Shown one piece after another: positions 1-10,335 of a stretch of 64,000 nt of DNA. Position numbers and translations under genes: made by a program. Source of the DNA: Alnus glutinosa (lineage: Eukaryota; Streptophyta; Magnoliopsida; Fagales; Betulaceae); NCBI RefSeq assembly GCF_958979055.1, contig NC_084886.1:4731001-4795000 (forward strand), written 5' to 3'. The stretch's first letter is position 1. The number at the start of each line of letters is the position of its first letter. The notes beneath the pieces are model-generated. The model was given only the letters and a program-made list of their open reading frames with translations. It had not been told where the DNA came from and made no database searches.

Positions 1-108
1 GCTTCCTTTTTTCTTTTCTTTTCTTCTTTTTTTTTTTTAATATATATTTTTTTTTTATGTATAATCTGTTGAATAGTTTGTGAATGTGTGTGTTTTTTCA
101 TTTTGTAG

Positions 109-1852
109 ATGCGGGTTTGAGAGAGAGGCTGAATAAGATTATGGCTTCAGACTATTTCACCACCACACCGGAGATGAAAGCTTCGGTGGAAGTTGCTGCG
201 GCCGCTGCTGCTGGAAACTATGCTTCTTTCCAGCAGATGCCCATAACAGCGCCCACCCAAGTGGAAGGTTCAGTTGCACTGTTCCAGCACACGGTATAAC
301 TTTCTATACTACGAGTAAATTTGGAATTTTTATGATGTGGGTTTGTTTTCTGCTGTATGAATTAAGATATTTATATTCCATGTTTGCAAATTCATTTATA
401 TCTATGTGTTCCTTTTATAATCACGGCTGCATTGTGTACGGTCTTGCAGTTATCTTTTTAGGTTAAGTCTGTGTTTTTATTAACCTTGTCATATGCATTG
501 GTTTGTGTTTTCACCCAAAATTTGAGAAACTTTGCTAAAGAGGTTGGGAATTGTCACCAATACTGAATATTCAAGAATGCATCCCTAGTGGACTGCCTTT
601 TTCTGTGGGAACACGGGAAAATTAACTGCCTCTAGAAGTGCACAATGATTTAATCTGATAATAACTTTTGGAGCGTTGCACATTTCAAGTGAATAAGAGT
701 GACTGCCCATTTCTCTGTATGTGCTAAAGATGTAGAGGGAGTTGATTGATTAGCACACTTGTGCTTGTTTCCCACTGTCAATGTGGGTGCTCCAGCTGCA
801 GTGCACCATCATTTTGGATATGGTTATAGTGCCTTTTACTTGTAAACATTGGAATTTGTTGTGGGTATGGAAAATGCATCAACTTTTGAGAACACACGAT
901 TCTTTAATTATGCGTCAACTTTTTGGATATCCCAGGAGATCCCAAAATTAGGTAGTGTTTCTGTTCTAGAATAGTAAATTAGAAGTTAAAAATTTGGAAC
1001 TTTTGGAAAACACAAGTTGTTGTGGAGATGAATGTTCTTTATTTGTGACAAAGTGTATTGTTGCATTTGAAAGAAAATCAAATTCTATAGAAGGAAGAAA
1101 TCTTTCCAATATATGATAAAAGGTATTTATCCATACTCAAAATCATTAACTCTAATGTTTTTTAAAAAATTATGATAATTGTTTGTTACAATACAAAGTC
1201 TTGTTTTAACTTATCAAAAAAAAACAATACAAAGTCTTGTTTTTTTGTTCTTGGCGTATCTCGTATGTTTTGTACTAGTGATACACTTTTTGGGGAAAAT
1301 ACACTTTAGCCCCCGAACTATCACACACTTTAAAAAGTGACTTCTGACTCCCTCAAATTACCAATCCGTTACAAATAAGCCACTCTGTTCGCTTATAGTG
1401 TCAAAATAGATGAAAAAGCGTCACGTGCGTGTCACTTGACTTATTTGGTGTTTTTTTTTTCCCAAACTACCCTTAAAATCATTAAAAAAATAATAATAAT
1501 TTTTAAAAAAAATAAAAGGTGGCCGAACCACGCCAGTCTTTGTTCGCCCCTTTTGGATTTTGGGGGTGCCGAACCAACCCTGACAGTGGCCCCCAAATTT
1601 TTAAAAATAATATTATTTTTTTCAGTTTTTTTTTGTTTAATAATTGTAAGGGTATTTAAGGAACTTAAATGCAAAAATAATCATGTGACGCGCACGTGAC
1701 CACTTTTCCATCCATTTTGATGCCAGAAGATAACGAAGTGGCTTATTTCTAACTAAGTGGTAGTTTGAGGGTCCATATGTCGCTTTTTAATGTTTGGTGG
1801 TGTAAGCGCAAAAGTGGTGGTAGTTCGGGGAGGCTAAAGCGTATTTTCCCCA

Positions 1853-1902
<50 letters not shown>

Positions 1903-4900
1903 CATATCAAAAAGAAAAAGAAGAAGACAAAATCTTGCTTACATATATTTTATATTCCCTTTTCTACGTCGAGGTGAGCGTGGCCATTCCTCATTAGAAT
2001 GATATTTTGGTATCAGTTTTATTTTAATGCTCTCTCAAATATAGGGCCAAAATGAATAGGACACTTCTTAATTTTACTTGTGGTTCTTTGTTCTTTGGTC
2101 ATGATGTTTGAATGTAAGACATGCTTCTTTTACTTGTCAAAAGTTTCATTAATGCATCTTTATATGTAAATCCAGATGAAATTGGATGCTTCTGTTTCGT
2201 TTTCATTAAAAACTTGTGTATTAATTTGATGTAAGCCTTGCCAAAGAAAAATTTAAATTGGAGGATTTTTTTAACTCTTACCTATAAGGAGACTAAGTTG
2301 ATCAGTTCATGGTGAGGTTAAAGAAAATCATATCAGTATGACTCCAAAGGTTCAACTCCTATGATTCACCTAGTGAGAAGTGCTGATTGATTTCTTTTGT
2401 ACATTTTCTTTCCGTAGTGATTTATGATTAAACAGTGTTCTGTAAAGTATGTCAGTAGTTACATCATAAAGAAAAAGATTCCTGTGGGGTGAGTACTTTT
2501 TCTTATCCATTTGATATAGTTTGAATCACACATTCAGAACAGATAGTCCCTCCCTCTTCCCGACCACCTTTTCTCCTTCCCTCCATTTCTGTGGTTTCTT
2601 TTGGTTATCTTTTATTGAACGTGAACATGTTAATTATGCTTCTCTTAAATTGCAATTTAGGTTTTTATCTCATGATTTTGTGACCAAATTCAGTTAAGTT
2701 CTGAATCCTACCACGGTGTACAGTATAGTTAGGCATCACATGGTAATCGGCAGCAATTCCAGAATTGATGTATTATAGGGATCAGTCTTACCAAAGAGTA
2801 CCTTCCCCCGCTGGCTAGGAGATGCAGTCTTATAGAATGTCTGGTCCATATTTGATTGAGCTAGTTTAGCAGTGTCACATATATGAGTACCATTGTGCTT
2901 GCATGAGGGAAATATATACAATTACAATGGATAAGGAGAAAGCATAGACTTGTCAGATTCTTGTAAGCATTATTCTTGGTAAGTGTTGTAATGTGCTTCA
3001 AGGAAAGATGCTACCAAAAATGTCCGGAACACAGTACTTTAAGCATTTGTCCCAGAAGCGTAGGCCTTCCCATAATGAGCTGCACTTCACATAACACATG
3101 CTCTTTTTGAAATTTTTCTGAAAGAATGTGAGGCAGGTGGTCATACTTTTTAGCATGTCTTATCAACATGTTGTAGTCAAAGTTACAGTTTCATCATTTT
3201 ACTTCCAAAAACCATCATTTCATTTCTTCTTTATAAAAGACAACCCTCTACCTCATAGGTTTGTGCACCGTCTCCGCTGGTGTCGGAAAACCCTCCGATT
3301 CCACCTTCAAGGAGGTTGAGTTTTGGTCTAACTTTGACTCCAAAATGTCGAAGTCAGAGTCAGTTGGAATAGTAAGAAATGGTCTTCGAGGAAAAACGAA
3401 GACGAGGTCTTTTGACTAAATGAATCTGTCTTCGAAGACGAAGATCTGATCTTTGTATTCAAAGACGAAGAACAATGGAGGCGAAGTGTTGAACAGGTCT
3501 TTGATTGAATGACTCTTCAGTCTCTTCATCATCAAAGATGAAGAACAATGAAGGTGAAACGTGGAATATGTCTTTGGCTCTTCATCTTCGAAGATGAAGA
3601 ACAGTGAAGGAGAAACATCCTTTAAGATTGACTCTTCATCTTCGTCTTTGACTGATAATAAATATGGAGATCAATGGCAATGGCTGAGAGACTGAGAGAG
3701 GAAATTTGAGTTGAAACAATCATTGAGACTGAGAGAGAACTTAGAAGATTTGATAGTGTGAGGTTAGAGAAGGAATGGCACAACACTGGTAGGGTTCGGG
3801 TGTAACGATCCACCTCTAATGACACAATACTGTCCGCTTTTGGCTCCCCATACCAGACTTCCCAGGAGGTCACCCATCCTAGGATTACTCTCGCAGCGGC
3901 TCGTTTAACTGCGGAGTTCTGATAGGTTCATTGTCATCACGGCTTTAAAACGCGTTGTGTCATAAAGGGTGCATTTATACATATAAGCACATCTTCATTC
4001 CCAGGCGATGTGGGACGTCACAATCACCACCTCTTTGGACCCAGCGTCCCTGCTGGCGTCCCTCATTGGGCTTGTGCACGCTCCCACCATCTCAGGCTAG
4101 GCAATGGCTCTGATACCATTTGTAACGACCCAAGGAAAAGCGCTAGCCACATCTGCACTATCACTCCAAAAGGACTAGTCAATTTGAAGCTTTCCCTAGA
4201 ATCACTTATAAAGCCCAGTTTCACCTAGTAACTAGGCAATGTGGGACTTAGCACCCATGAGTATCTTTATAAACTACTCACTCTATGTGAGCTATTCATC
4301 TCTTCCCAATATGGGACCGGAGTGTTACAAACTCCCCCCTTAAACCTCTGACATCCTCGTCAGAACCATGTCATGCAGTGCTCTAGTACCACATGACCTG
4401 GCGTTACTAGGTGGCTCTGATACCATTTGTAACGACCCAAGGAAAAGCGCTAGCCACATCTGCACTATCACTCCAAAAGGACTAGTCAATTTGAAGCTTT
4501 CCCTAGAATCACTTATAAAGCCCAGTTTCACCTAGTAACTAGGCAATGTGAGACTTAGCACCCATGAGTATTTTTATAAACTACTCACTCTATGTGAGCT
4601 ATTCATCTCTTCCCAATATGGGACCGGAGTGTTACAAACTCCCCCCCTTAAACCTCTGACGTCCTCGTCAGAACCATGTCATGCAGTGCTCTAGTACCAC
4701 ATGACCTGGCGTTACTAGGTGGCTCTGATACCATTTGTAACGACCCAAAGAAAAGCGCTAGCCACATCTGCGCTATCACTCCAAAAGGACTAGTCCATTT
4801 GAAGCTTTCCCTAGAATCACTTATAAAGCCCAGTTTCACCTGATAACTAGGCAATGTGGGACTTAGCACCCATGAGTATCTTTATAAACTACTCACTCTG

Positions 4901-7900
4901 TAAACTATTCATCTCTTCCCAATATGGAACCGGGGTGTTACAAATGGTATCAGAGCCACCTAGTAACGCCAGGTCATGTGGTACTAGAGCACTGCATGAC
5001 ATGGTTCTGACGAGAACGTCAGAGGTTTAAGGGGGGGAGTTTGTAACACTCCGGTCCCATATTGGGAAGAGATGAATAGCTCACATAGAGTGAGTAGTTT
5101 ATAAAGATACTCATGGGTGCTAAGTCCCACATTGCCTAGTTACTAGGTGAAACTGGGCTTTATAAGTGATTCTAGGGAAAGCTTCAAATTGACTAGTCAT
5201 TTTGGGGTGATAGCGCAGATGTGGCTAGCGCTTTTCCTTGGGTCGTTACAAATGGTATCAAAGCCATTGCCCAGCTTGAGATGGTGAGAGCGTGCACAAG
5301 CCCAATGAGGGACGCCAGCGGGGACGTTGGGTCCAAAGAGGGGGTGATTGTGACGTCCCACATCGCCTGGGAATGAGGATGTGCTTATATGTATAAATGC
5401 ACCCTTTATGACACAACGCGTTTTAAAGCCGTGATGGTTATGAACCTATCAGAACTCCGCAGTTAAGCGTGCTTCTGCGAGAGCAATCCCAGGATGGGTG
5501 ACCTCCTGGGAAGTCTGGTTTGGGGAGCCAAAAGCGGACAATATTGTGTCATTGGGGGTGGGTCGTTACATCGGGAAAGGGGGGTATATATGGATCTTCA
5601 AAACAATGCCCTTTCATCTAAAGAAAAAAACTTAATATATTAGTCAGAACCGTGCCGTTGGCAGTTGGAATATTGGAAATTTGCACTGCCCTACTGCCCC
5701 AGTTCCACCAAGAGCAGTGAGAGGAAAGGAAAACCAGGATTTTCTTAGCGGTAGCATCCAGCTTTAAGGCTTTGGAAGCAACATGCCTAGCTGCTTCCTG
5801 GCATTCATGTGCACTTAAGAGGGGAAGACAGTTTCTCATTACCAATCCAATATATGGGTCAATCAACATTATCTAAATGTAGCTTTTACTTTTGTTTTCT
5901 CTGAGTAAGAGTGTTTTATAGTTCATCAATCCCGCAATAGATGTGTGTTTTTTTTTGTCCTAAGAGAGATGAAAGTTTTCATAAATGAAAGGATTTGCCT
6001 TTTTAACTTCCCGTATTACCCTTAAATTTGAACACATCTTGTTTCAAATTTGAACTCGTCTATTTTCAAATTTATACATATCCTTGGTAGCCCATCTAAG
6101 AGTATTTTAGAAAAAGTATTACTTTATTAAAGTACTTTCCATGTGTAATTTTTATCTACTGTGGGGCAGGGGGAGTATGCATTACTAGCTAGTTATGATT
6201 GTTAACCATTTTTTATATAGTTTTCAAGATGCGTTACTTGGGCTTGAGCACCTCAAGGTTGTTCCTCATCCTAAGAGATTAGAATGTCTCGCTTTAGTGC
6301 AATTTCCTTTAACTTTTGCTTGTAATAGAGGATTTTGATTAGAACTGGGTGGGAGTAATGTTAATGAGATGGCTGTGGTGGAAGCATGGTCATTCTGCTT
6401 CAGTATTGTTGGGATCAATGATGCCATACCTGTTATGTGCTATGACTATGAACTTAAACTCTTACTAATGATTTCATGTTATATATACTTGAAAAATTTG
6501 GCATCTTCTGTAGCTCAGTAATCTTGTTAGAGTGTTGTCTTTTACACTATTTTGTGAAGGTGAAATGTCCAGAAAACTCTTACTATTTTTTTTGTTAGAA
6601 ATGAATGGTCTGAGTTTGGAGAAGCTCCTTTTCATCTCAATTTTTGCAAGTCCTATTATCATTTATACAGTAGTTGCTGAAAATAGTAGTTTTGTGAAGC
6701 TTTTTGCCCCCACCCCTCACCCAAAAAAAAAGCAGGATTTGTTTGGATGTACGGCTACAGTTTTCTTGAATAAGAAAAGTAAAGCAAAAAATCTAACCAA
6801 AATATTTTTGTAGCTGGAGAATTGATTTTACCTTTCGTACTTTGTAAGTGACTATTCAATATCTATTTGCTTGGAAAAGGCAAATTTAGTATATAAACCT
6901 ATCTGAGACTAAATGTGTTAACATTTAGCATTGATAAGTCTATTTAATTTTAAGTTCAAAGACTGTGGGTTAATGTTTAATTGTCCATTGAGGTGAATTT
7001 TTTTAATGGGAAAACTAGAGGATACTTCACCCATTTTTATTAGGTTTTTTTTTTTTTTCGTTATACCTTATAGGGATGTTGCAACACACAATAATAAAAA
7101 GTTCTCTGATTAACTTAGTTGTTTCCAAGTCTTATGATGTTTTTGATTCCATAAGGTGGGACCACTTGTGTGAAAGAGCAATTTAATTAATTAGAGCATA
7201 ATGTGTCAAGAGGTGGCTGAACATGGCTCAAGTTGAATTAGTAAAGAAGGTATGAAATCGTAAGATATATAATGGAAATTGTGGTTTTTTAGTGTTAAAT
7301 GATGGGAAAGTAATCTTCTGGCCGAATTCAAAGACCAATGTTAGTTGAGTTGAGTCGATCTGTGTGTAGGTAAATATACAATCTATGCATGCTCGCGTGA
7401 TGAGCTGATATCTTTGTCCTCAATCTCTTATGAGGGTAGGAGGTGCCATTTTGGTCCAAGGATCATGGGCAGAATGGGACAACTTACAGATCTGGTGAAA
7501 GAAGGAAAAGATGGACCATTGGAGTGTTGGTATTTTCAATGTAAAGAGCAGAGGTGCTACTGAAGTATTTTTAATAATACACTTTTGAATAAATGTATTT
7601 TCGCTAGGTGGGTAATAATACAGTTTACTAGAGGAGTGCATCTCTCAGCTAAGAAGAAACTTACCAGATAGGACAGGTGAAAACTAGAGTATCAGAAGAG
7701 CAGGTAAAGTGGGAATTGCGAAAAGCATGAGGTTTTAAATTAGAGAAATCAGGTCAGAACCCTCCTGTGTTTTTTGCCATTTTGACGTTTTAAGACCTTA
7801 GTTTTCAATTTGATAGATTTGAGACCTGAGTTTGGATTCATTCTAAATTCGAAACCTTCGTCAGCATTTCCATCAAATTGATAACAGAAATTGATGTGAA

Positions 7901-9433
7901 AATATACAACACTCAGATACTTATAATAAAAAAATAAAAAGGTGATTGGGTTGGCTACCCAGCCCAGCTATGGCGGTGGCTGACGGCTGTGAGTGGCACG
8001 ACCCAACCTCCCAGCCACCCACAGCTTACGGGTGGCCTGCGACCACCCTCTATTATGGAGATGGTCGCGAGTGAACCCTTCTTTACAGTGTGGTGGTGGT
8101 GAGCCACCCCTGTAACAGACGGGTGGCTTGTGGCGACCCCCTTAATAGAGGGTGGTTGTGGTCCACCTCCTAAGCCATGGGTGGCCAGCATGGCTGGGCT
8201 TTTAACAACCATTTGATGCTAAAAGTGGTCTCGAATTTAGAATGAGCCTAAACTCAGGTATCAAATTCATCAAATTTGAAAATTAGGATCTTAAAGTCAA
8301 GATGACGAAATGCAAAGGGGTCTTGAGTCTTGACCTTTTTTCCTTTTAAATTGTGCTATATTTTATGAGACAGTAATTAAAGGTCTATTTCACCCTGTAA
8401 TTTAGAACCTTAGTCTTAACTAAGAGATATAGTTGGTTCGATTAGTCATTTGGTACTGTTTTAAATTTTTAATAGTTAGAAGCCTATTCCGATAGTTTTT
8501 TTTTTTTTTATAAATTTTGAGTGCTTGCTTTTATTGAACAGCTGTTATAAAGAAATCAGTTGGAAATGCAATTTACTCAGCTTCTTTTTGGCGCTCTCCT
8601 TTGGGCATTAGTTAATGTGAATTAACAATTATAGATTTTCCTGTCCTTGTAAAAGTGCTAACAAGTTTGCATACTGTGCCAGAACTGCACCTTATTATGT
8701 AGTTACCTATTTGTATTATTATTTTTGGCTGTTGGATATGTCAATATATATTGTACTGCAGTCTTTTTTCCTAGCCTGTCACTTGGGTTTCGAGATGTTG
8801 CGTTTTATACACGTGCTCACAACTTTTTATCCCTCCTCCTGACACCCACCGTCCCCCTGATTACATTTTTCTTGTATCTTTTGTAGGACCAAGATGCAGA
8901 AAATTTTCAAGGTTATGAAACTGGCGATAATGATGAATCCAGTCCTGTGGATGAACTACAAAAGGTACCTTAATGCATTCCTTGTTGCTGAACTTTTTAT
9001 TCTTTTGATTGGATATGTGAGGCGTCTGCTTGTGCAGGATGAAGTAGAGATGGAAAATGCTGCAGAGGTCATCTCAGTTCAACAAGAACAAATCAACCCA
9101 CAGGCAGAACTGGAGCATAATGAGATAGATCCACAATCAAAGGGACAGCAATACATTCCCAGAAGGACCTATCAGAACCAAAGAGGTGGTCGTGGTGACC
9201 GTGGAGGTGGCCGTAGGGGTTATTCCAATGGCCGTGGCGGACGAGGCAGTGGCAGGGGAAGTGGATCCTATCAGAATGGTCGCAACCAATATTATGAGCA
9301 GCCTGGAAATTATTATCCAAGGAACTTTTATAACAATAGGGGAAGGGGTGGCAGGGGTGGACAGGCTTATAACAACCATGGTTCTGCAGTTCAAGGCAGT
9401 CATGCCCCAGCTGATGTTGGGGTGCATTCATGA
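109..9433 (+). CDS. RGG/glycine-rich RNA-binding-like protein, 3' exons (5' end outside window)
   Basis: Three exons are visible: 109-293 (acceptor TTTTGTAG, donor ACG|GTATAA), 8887-8964 and 9038-9433, ending in TGA. Phases join cleanly: the first exon starts inside a codon and the later junctions are phase 0. The encoded C-terminus has an Ala-rich stretch, an acidic segment (DNDESSPVDELQKDEVEME), then about 90 residues rich in RGG/GRGG/YNN repeats, ending GVHS. RGG boxes usually bind RNA and are arginine-methylated, so an RNA-associated cytoplasmic or RNP role is inferred. I associate it with the Arabidopsis At1g27090 'glycine-rich protein' type from memory, which also fits the neighbouring genes. 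The intron between the first two visible exons is 8.6 kb, very large for a plant, and filled with mobile elements. The product name is a family guess; the exon calls are firm. Confidence 0.75.
1292..1851. mobile_element. Long-TIR foldback MITE (Mutator-like)
   Basis: The left end GGGGAAAATACACTTTAGCC is matched by the reverse complement of the right end, GGGGAAAATACGCTTTAGCC. The inverted similarity extends roughly 150-165 bp inward on each side, around an AT-rich core holding a short GTGGCCGAACCAC-type segment. There is no coding capacity. I could not see a convincing target-site duplication, so the superfamily assignment rests on TIR length and form only. Confidence 0.65.
1853..1893. repeat. 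(TA)n microsatellite
   Basis: An uninterrupted run of TA dinucleotides directly flanks the right end of the foldback element. Confidence 0.9.
3330..3660. repeat. Degenerate GAAGA-rich tandem repeat
   Basis: At least three diverged units of roughly 60-90 bp, each containing a version of AAAGATGAAGAACAATGAAG followed by GTCTTTG/CTCTTCATC, lie head to tail just left of the TRIM composite. No reading frame is maintained. It may be the remnant of an older element into which the composite inserted. Confidence 0.5.
3854..3927 (-). other. 5S rRNA-derived segment in the left (inverted) Cassandra LTR
   Basis: This is the reverse complement of the segment at 5445-5517, containing CCCAGGAGGTCACCCATCCT on the plus strand. 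The two 5S-like promoters point away from each other and out of the composite. Confidence 0.8.
5445..5517 (+). other. 5S rRNA-derived segment in the right Cassandra LTR
   Basis: It closely follows the 3' half of plant 5S rRNA, with TCAGAACTCCGCAGTTAAGC (A-box side) and GGATGGGTGACCTCCTGGGA (C-box side). Cassandra TRIMs are known to carry 5S sequence and its RNA polymerase III promoter in their LTRs. This is not a functional 5S gene: the 5' half is strongly diverged and it sits inside an LTR. Confidence 0.85.
7752..8335. mobile_element. Long-TIR foldback element with GC-rich core
   Basis: About 110 bp at each end are inverted copies; both inner ends contain CATTCTAAATTCGA-type sequence and both outer ends begin GGTCA. 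The core (about 7950-8215) is unusually GC-rich, with repeated GGTGGCC/CCACCC motifs that form further internal palindromes. There is no transposase. A small open frame on the minus strand of the core is low-complexity and not credible as a gene. Confidence 0.65.
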
Positions 9434-9902
9434 CATAACCAATTAGGTGTTCATATGGTGTTTGGTACTGCCTTTCTTTGGGAAGGGGGTGAAAATGTTT
9501 TCTAGTTTGCGCAAAGCATGTTTTGAATGTTGGTTGCTGTTGATGAATTTCACCATCCCGGACCACACCCTTTTGTAGTTCGGTTAATGCAGAACTTTTC
9601 ATCAGAAACCTTTGAGAAAAAAATAGTTTTGCGACATTTTTCATTCAAAAGTGCAGTGCGGATGTATGTTTTGCTTTTTATGTGGTTGCCTCAGTTCTTG
9701 GATGAGCAGAGTACTTCAGGTCAGGAACCTTGATATTGACTATTGAGAATCAAGGCTTCTTCATGAATCTGTTAGCAGCTTATTGCATTTCCTGATCTGC
9801 TTGGAATTTAATCTTGCAATCAGATTTTATTAAATCTAAATTTCTGTTTGTATTTGGTCTCTCTCCCTATGAAAAGTGGTTGTCATGACACACTCAATAA
9901 AA
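9434..9902 (+). terminator. 3' UTR and poly(A) signal of the RGG-protein gene
   Basis: T-rich sequence follows the TGA stop, with a canonical AATAAA at 9896-9901. A MITE-like element begins almost immediately afterwards, so the transcript end abuts an insertion. Confidence 0.55.
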
Positions 9903-9907
9903 TACTA

Positions 9908-10335
9908 AGGGTGTGCAAGTGGTTAGCGGTTATTGCTTCTAATTGCTAACCACAATCTTCTTAGGCGGTAATCAAATGTTGCAACTGCACCCGCTCCATT
10001 TTAGGTGGTTAGCGGTTTTAAAACTACTCTGCTTATAAAAAATGAACGTTTTGGACTTATTGTTTTTTGGTATTTTAGATCTTTCTTTAACCTCTGTTTA
10101 GGGCTTATTTTAGATGGTTTTGGACTTTTTTTTAAAAAAAAATAATAATAATTAGAAGGCTTCAAAATGTAATGAAGTTGAAGAATATTATTATTTATGA
10201 AGAAAGATTAATTTCATTAAACTCAAAATGAAAACTCTATATCATATCAAAACGCACTAAAATGATGTCGTTTTTTGCAACCCCTTATAAAAACTAACAG
10301 TTATTAAATAAAGGTCCGCTTTTACACACCCCTAA
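9908..10335. mobile_element. Putative hAT-type MITE
   Basis: The left end AGGGTGTGCAAGTGGTTAGC and the reverse complement of the right end AGGGGTGTGTAAAAGCGGAC are imperfect inverted repeats of the kind common in plant hAT MITEs, with subterminal GGTTAGCGGTT repeats. No clear 8-bp target duplication was seen. Confidence 0.5.

Larger units (their letters stand above)
3801..5570. mobile_element. Composite TRIM/Cassandra LTR retroelement in palindromic arrangement
   Basis: A non-coding LTR-type miniature element, treated as a fossil. Its parts in order are: LTR-B reversed (3801-4022), internal-1 reversed (4023-4120), LTR-A reversed (4121-4329), internal-2 reversed (4330-4427), LTR-A reversed (4428-4636), internal-2 reversed (4637-4735), LTR-A reversed (4736-4942), internal-2 forward (4943-5041), LTR-A forward (5042-5250), internal-1 forward (5251-5348), LTR-B forward (5349-5570). 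All LTRs begin TG and end CA. Each internal segment starts with a primer-binding site matching initiator tRNA-Met (TGGTATCAGAGCC or a near match) and ends in a purine-rich tract. LTR-B (222 bp) contains 5S rRNA-like sequence, the hallmark of Cassandra; LTR-A (about 209 bp) does not. The whole block is flanked by TCGGG at 3796-3800 and 5571-5575, a perfect 5-bp target duplication. The long arms differ by several percent, suggesting moderate age; neighbouring LTR-A copies are nearly identical. Confidence 0.85.
294..8886 (+). other. 8.6 kb intron of the RGG-protein gene
   Basis: It is bounded by a GTATAA donor at 294 and a TTTTGTAG acceptor ending at 8886. It holds a long-TIR foldback element (1292-1851), a TA microsatellite, a degenerate GAAGA-rich tandem region (about 3330-3660), the TRIM/Cassandra composite (3801-5570) and a second foldback element (7752-8335). 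Between these (about 294-1291, 1900-3300, 5580-7750 and 8340-8886) I see only AT-rich sequence and no convincing exon. Confidence 0.7.

Noticed and set aside
5445-5517. A genuine 5S rRNA gene
   Set aside because: Only the 3' half is well conserved and it lies inside an LTR with a mirrored copy at 3854-3927, as in Cassandra elements.
9093-9644. 183-codon open frame on the minus strand opposite the RGG exon
   Set aside because: It is antisense to a clearly conserved exon, with His/Cys-rich nonsense content caused by the repeats on the other strand.
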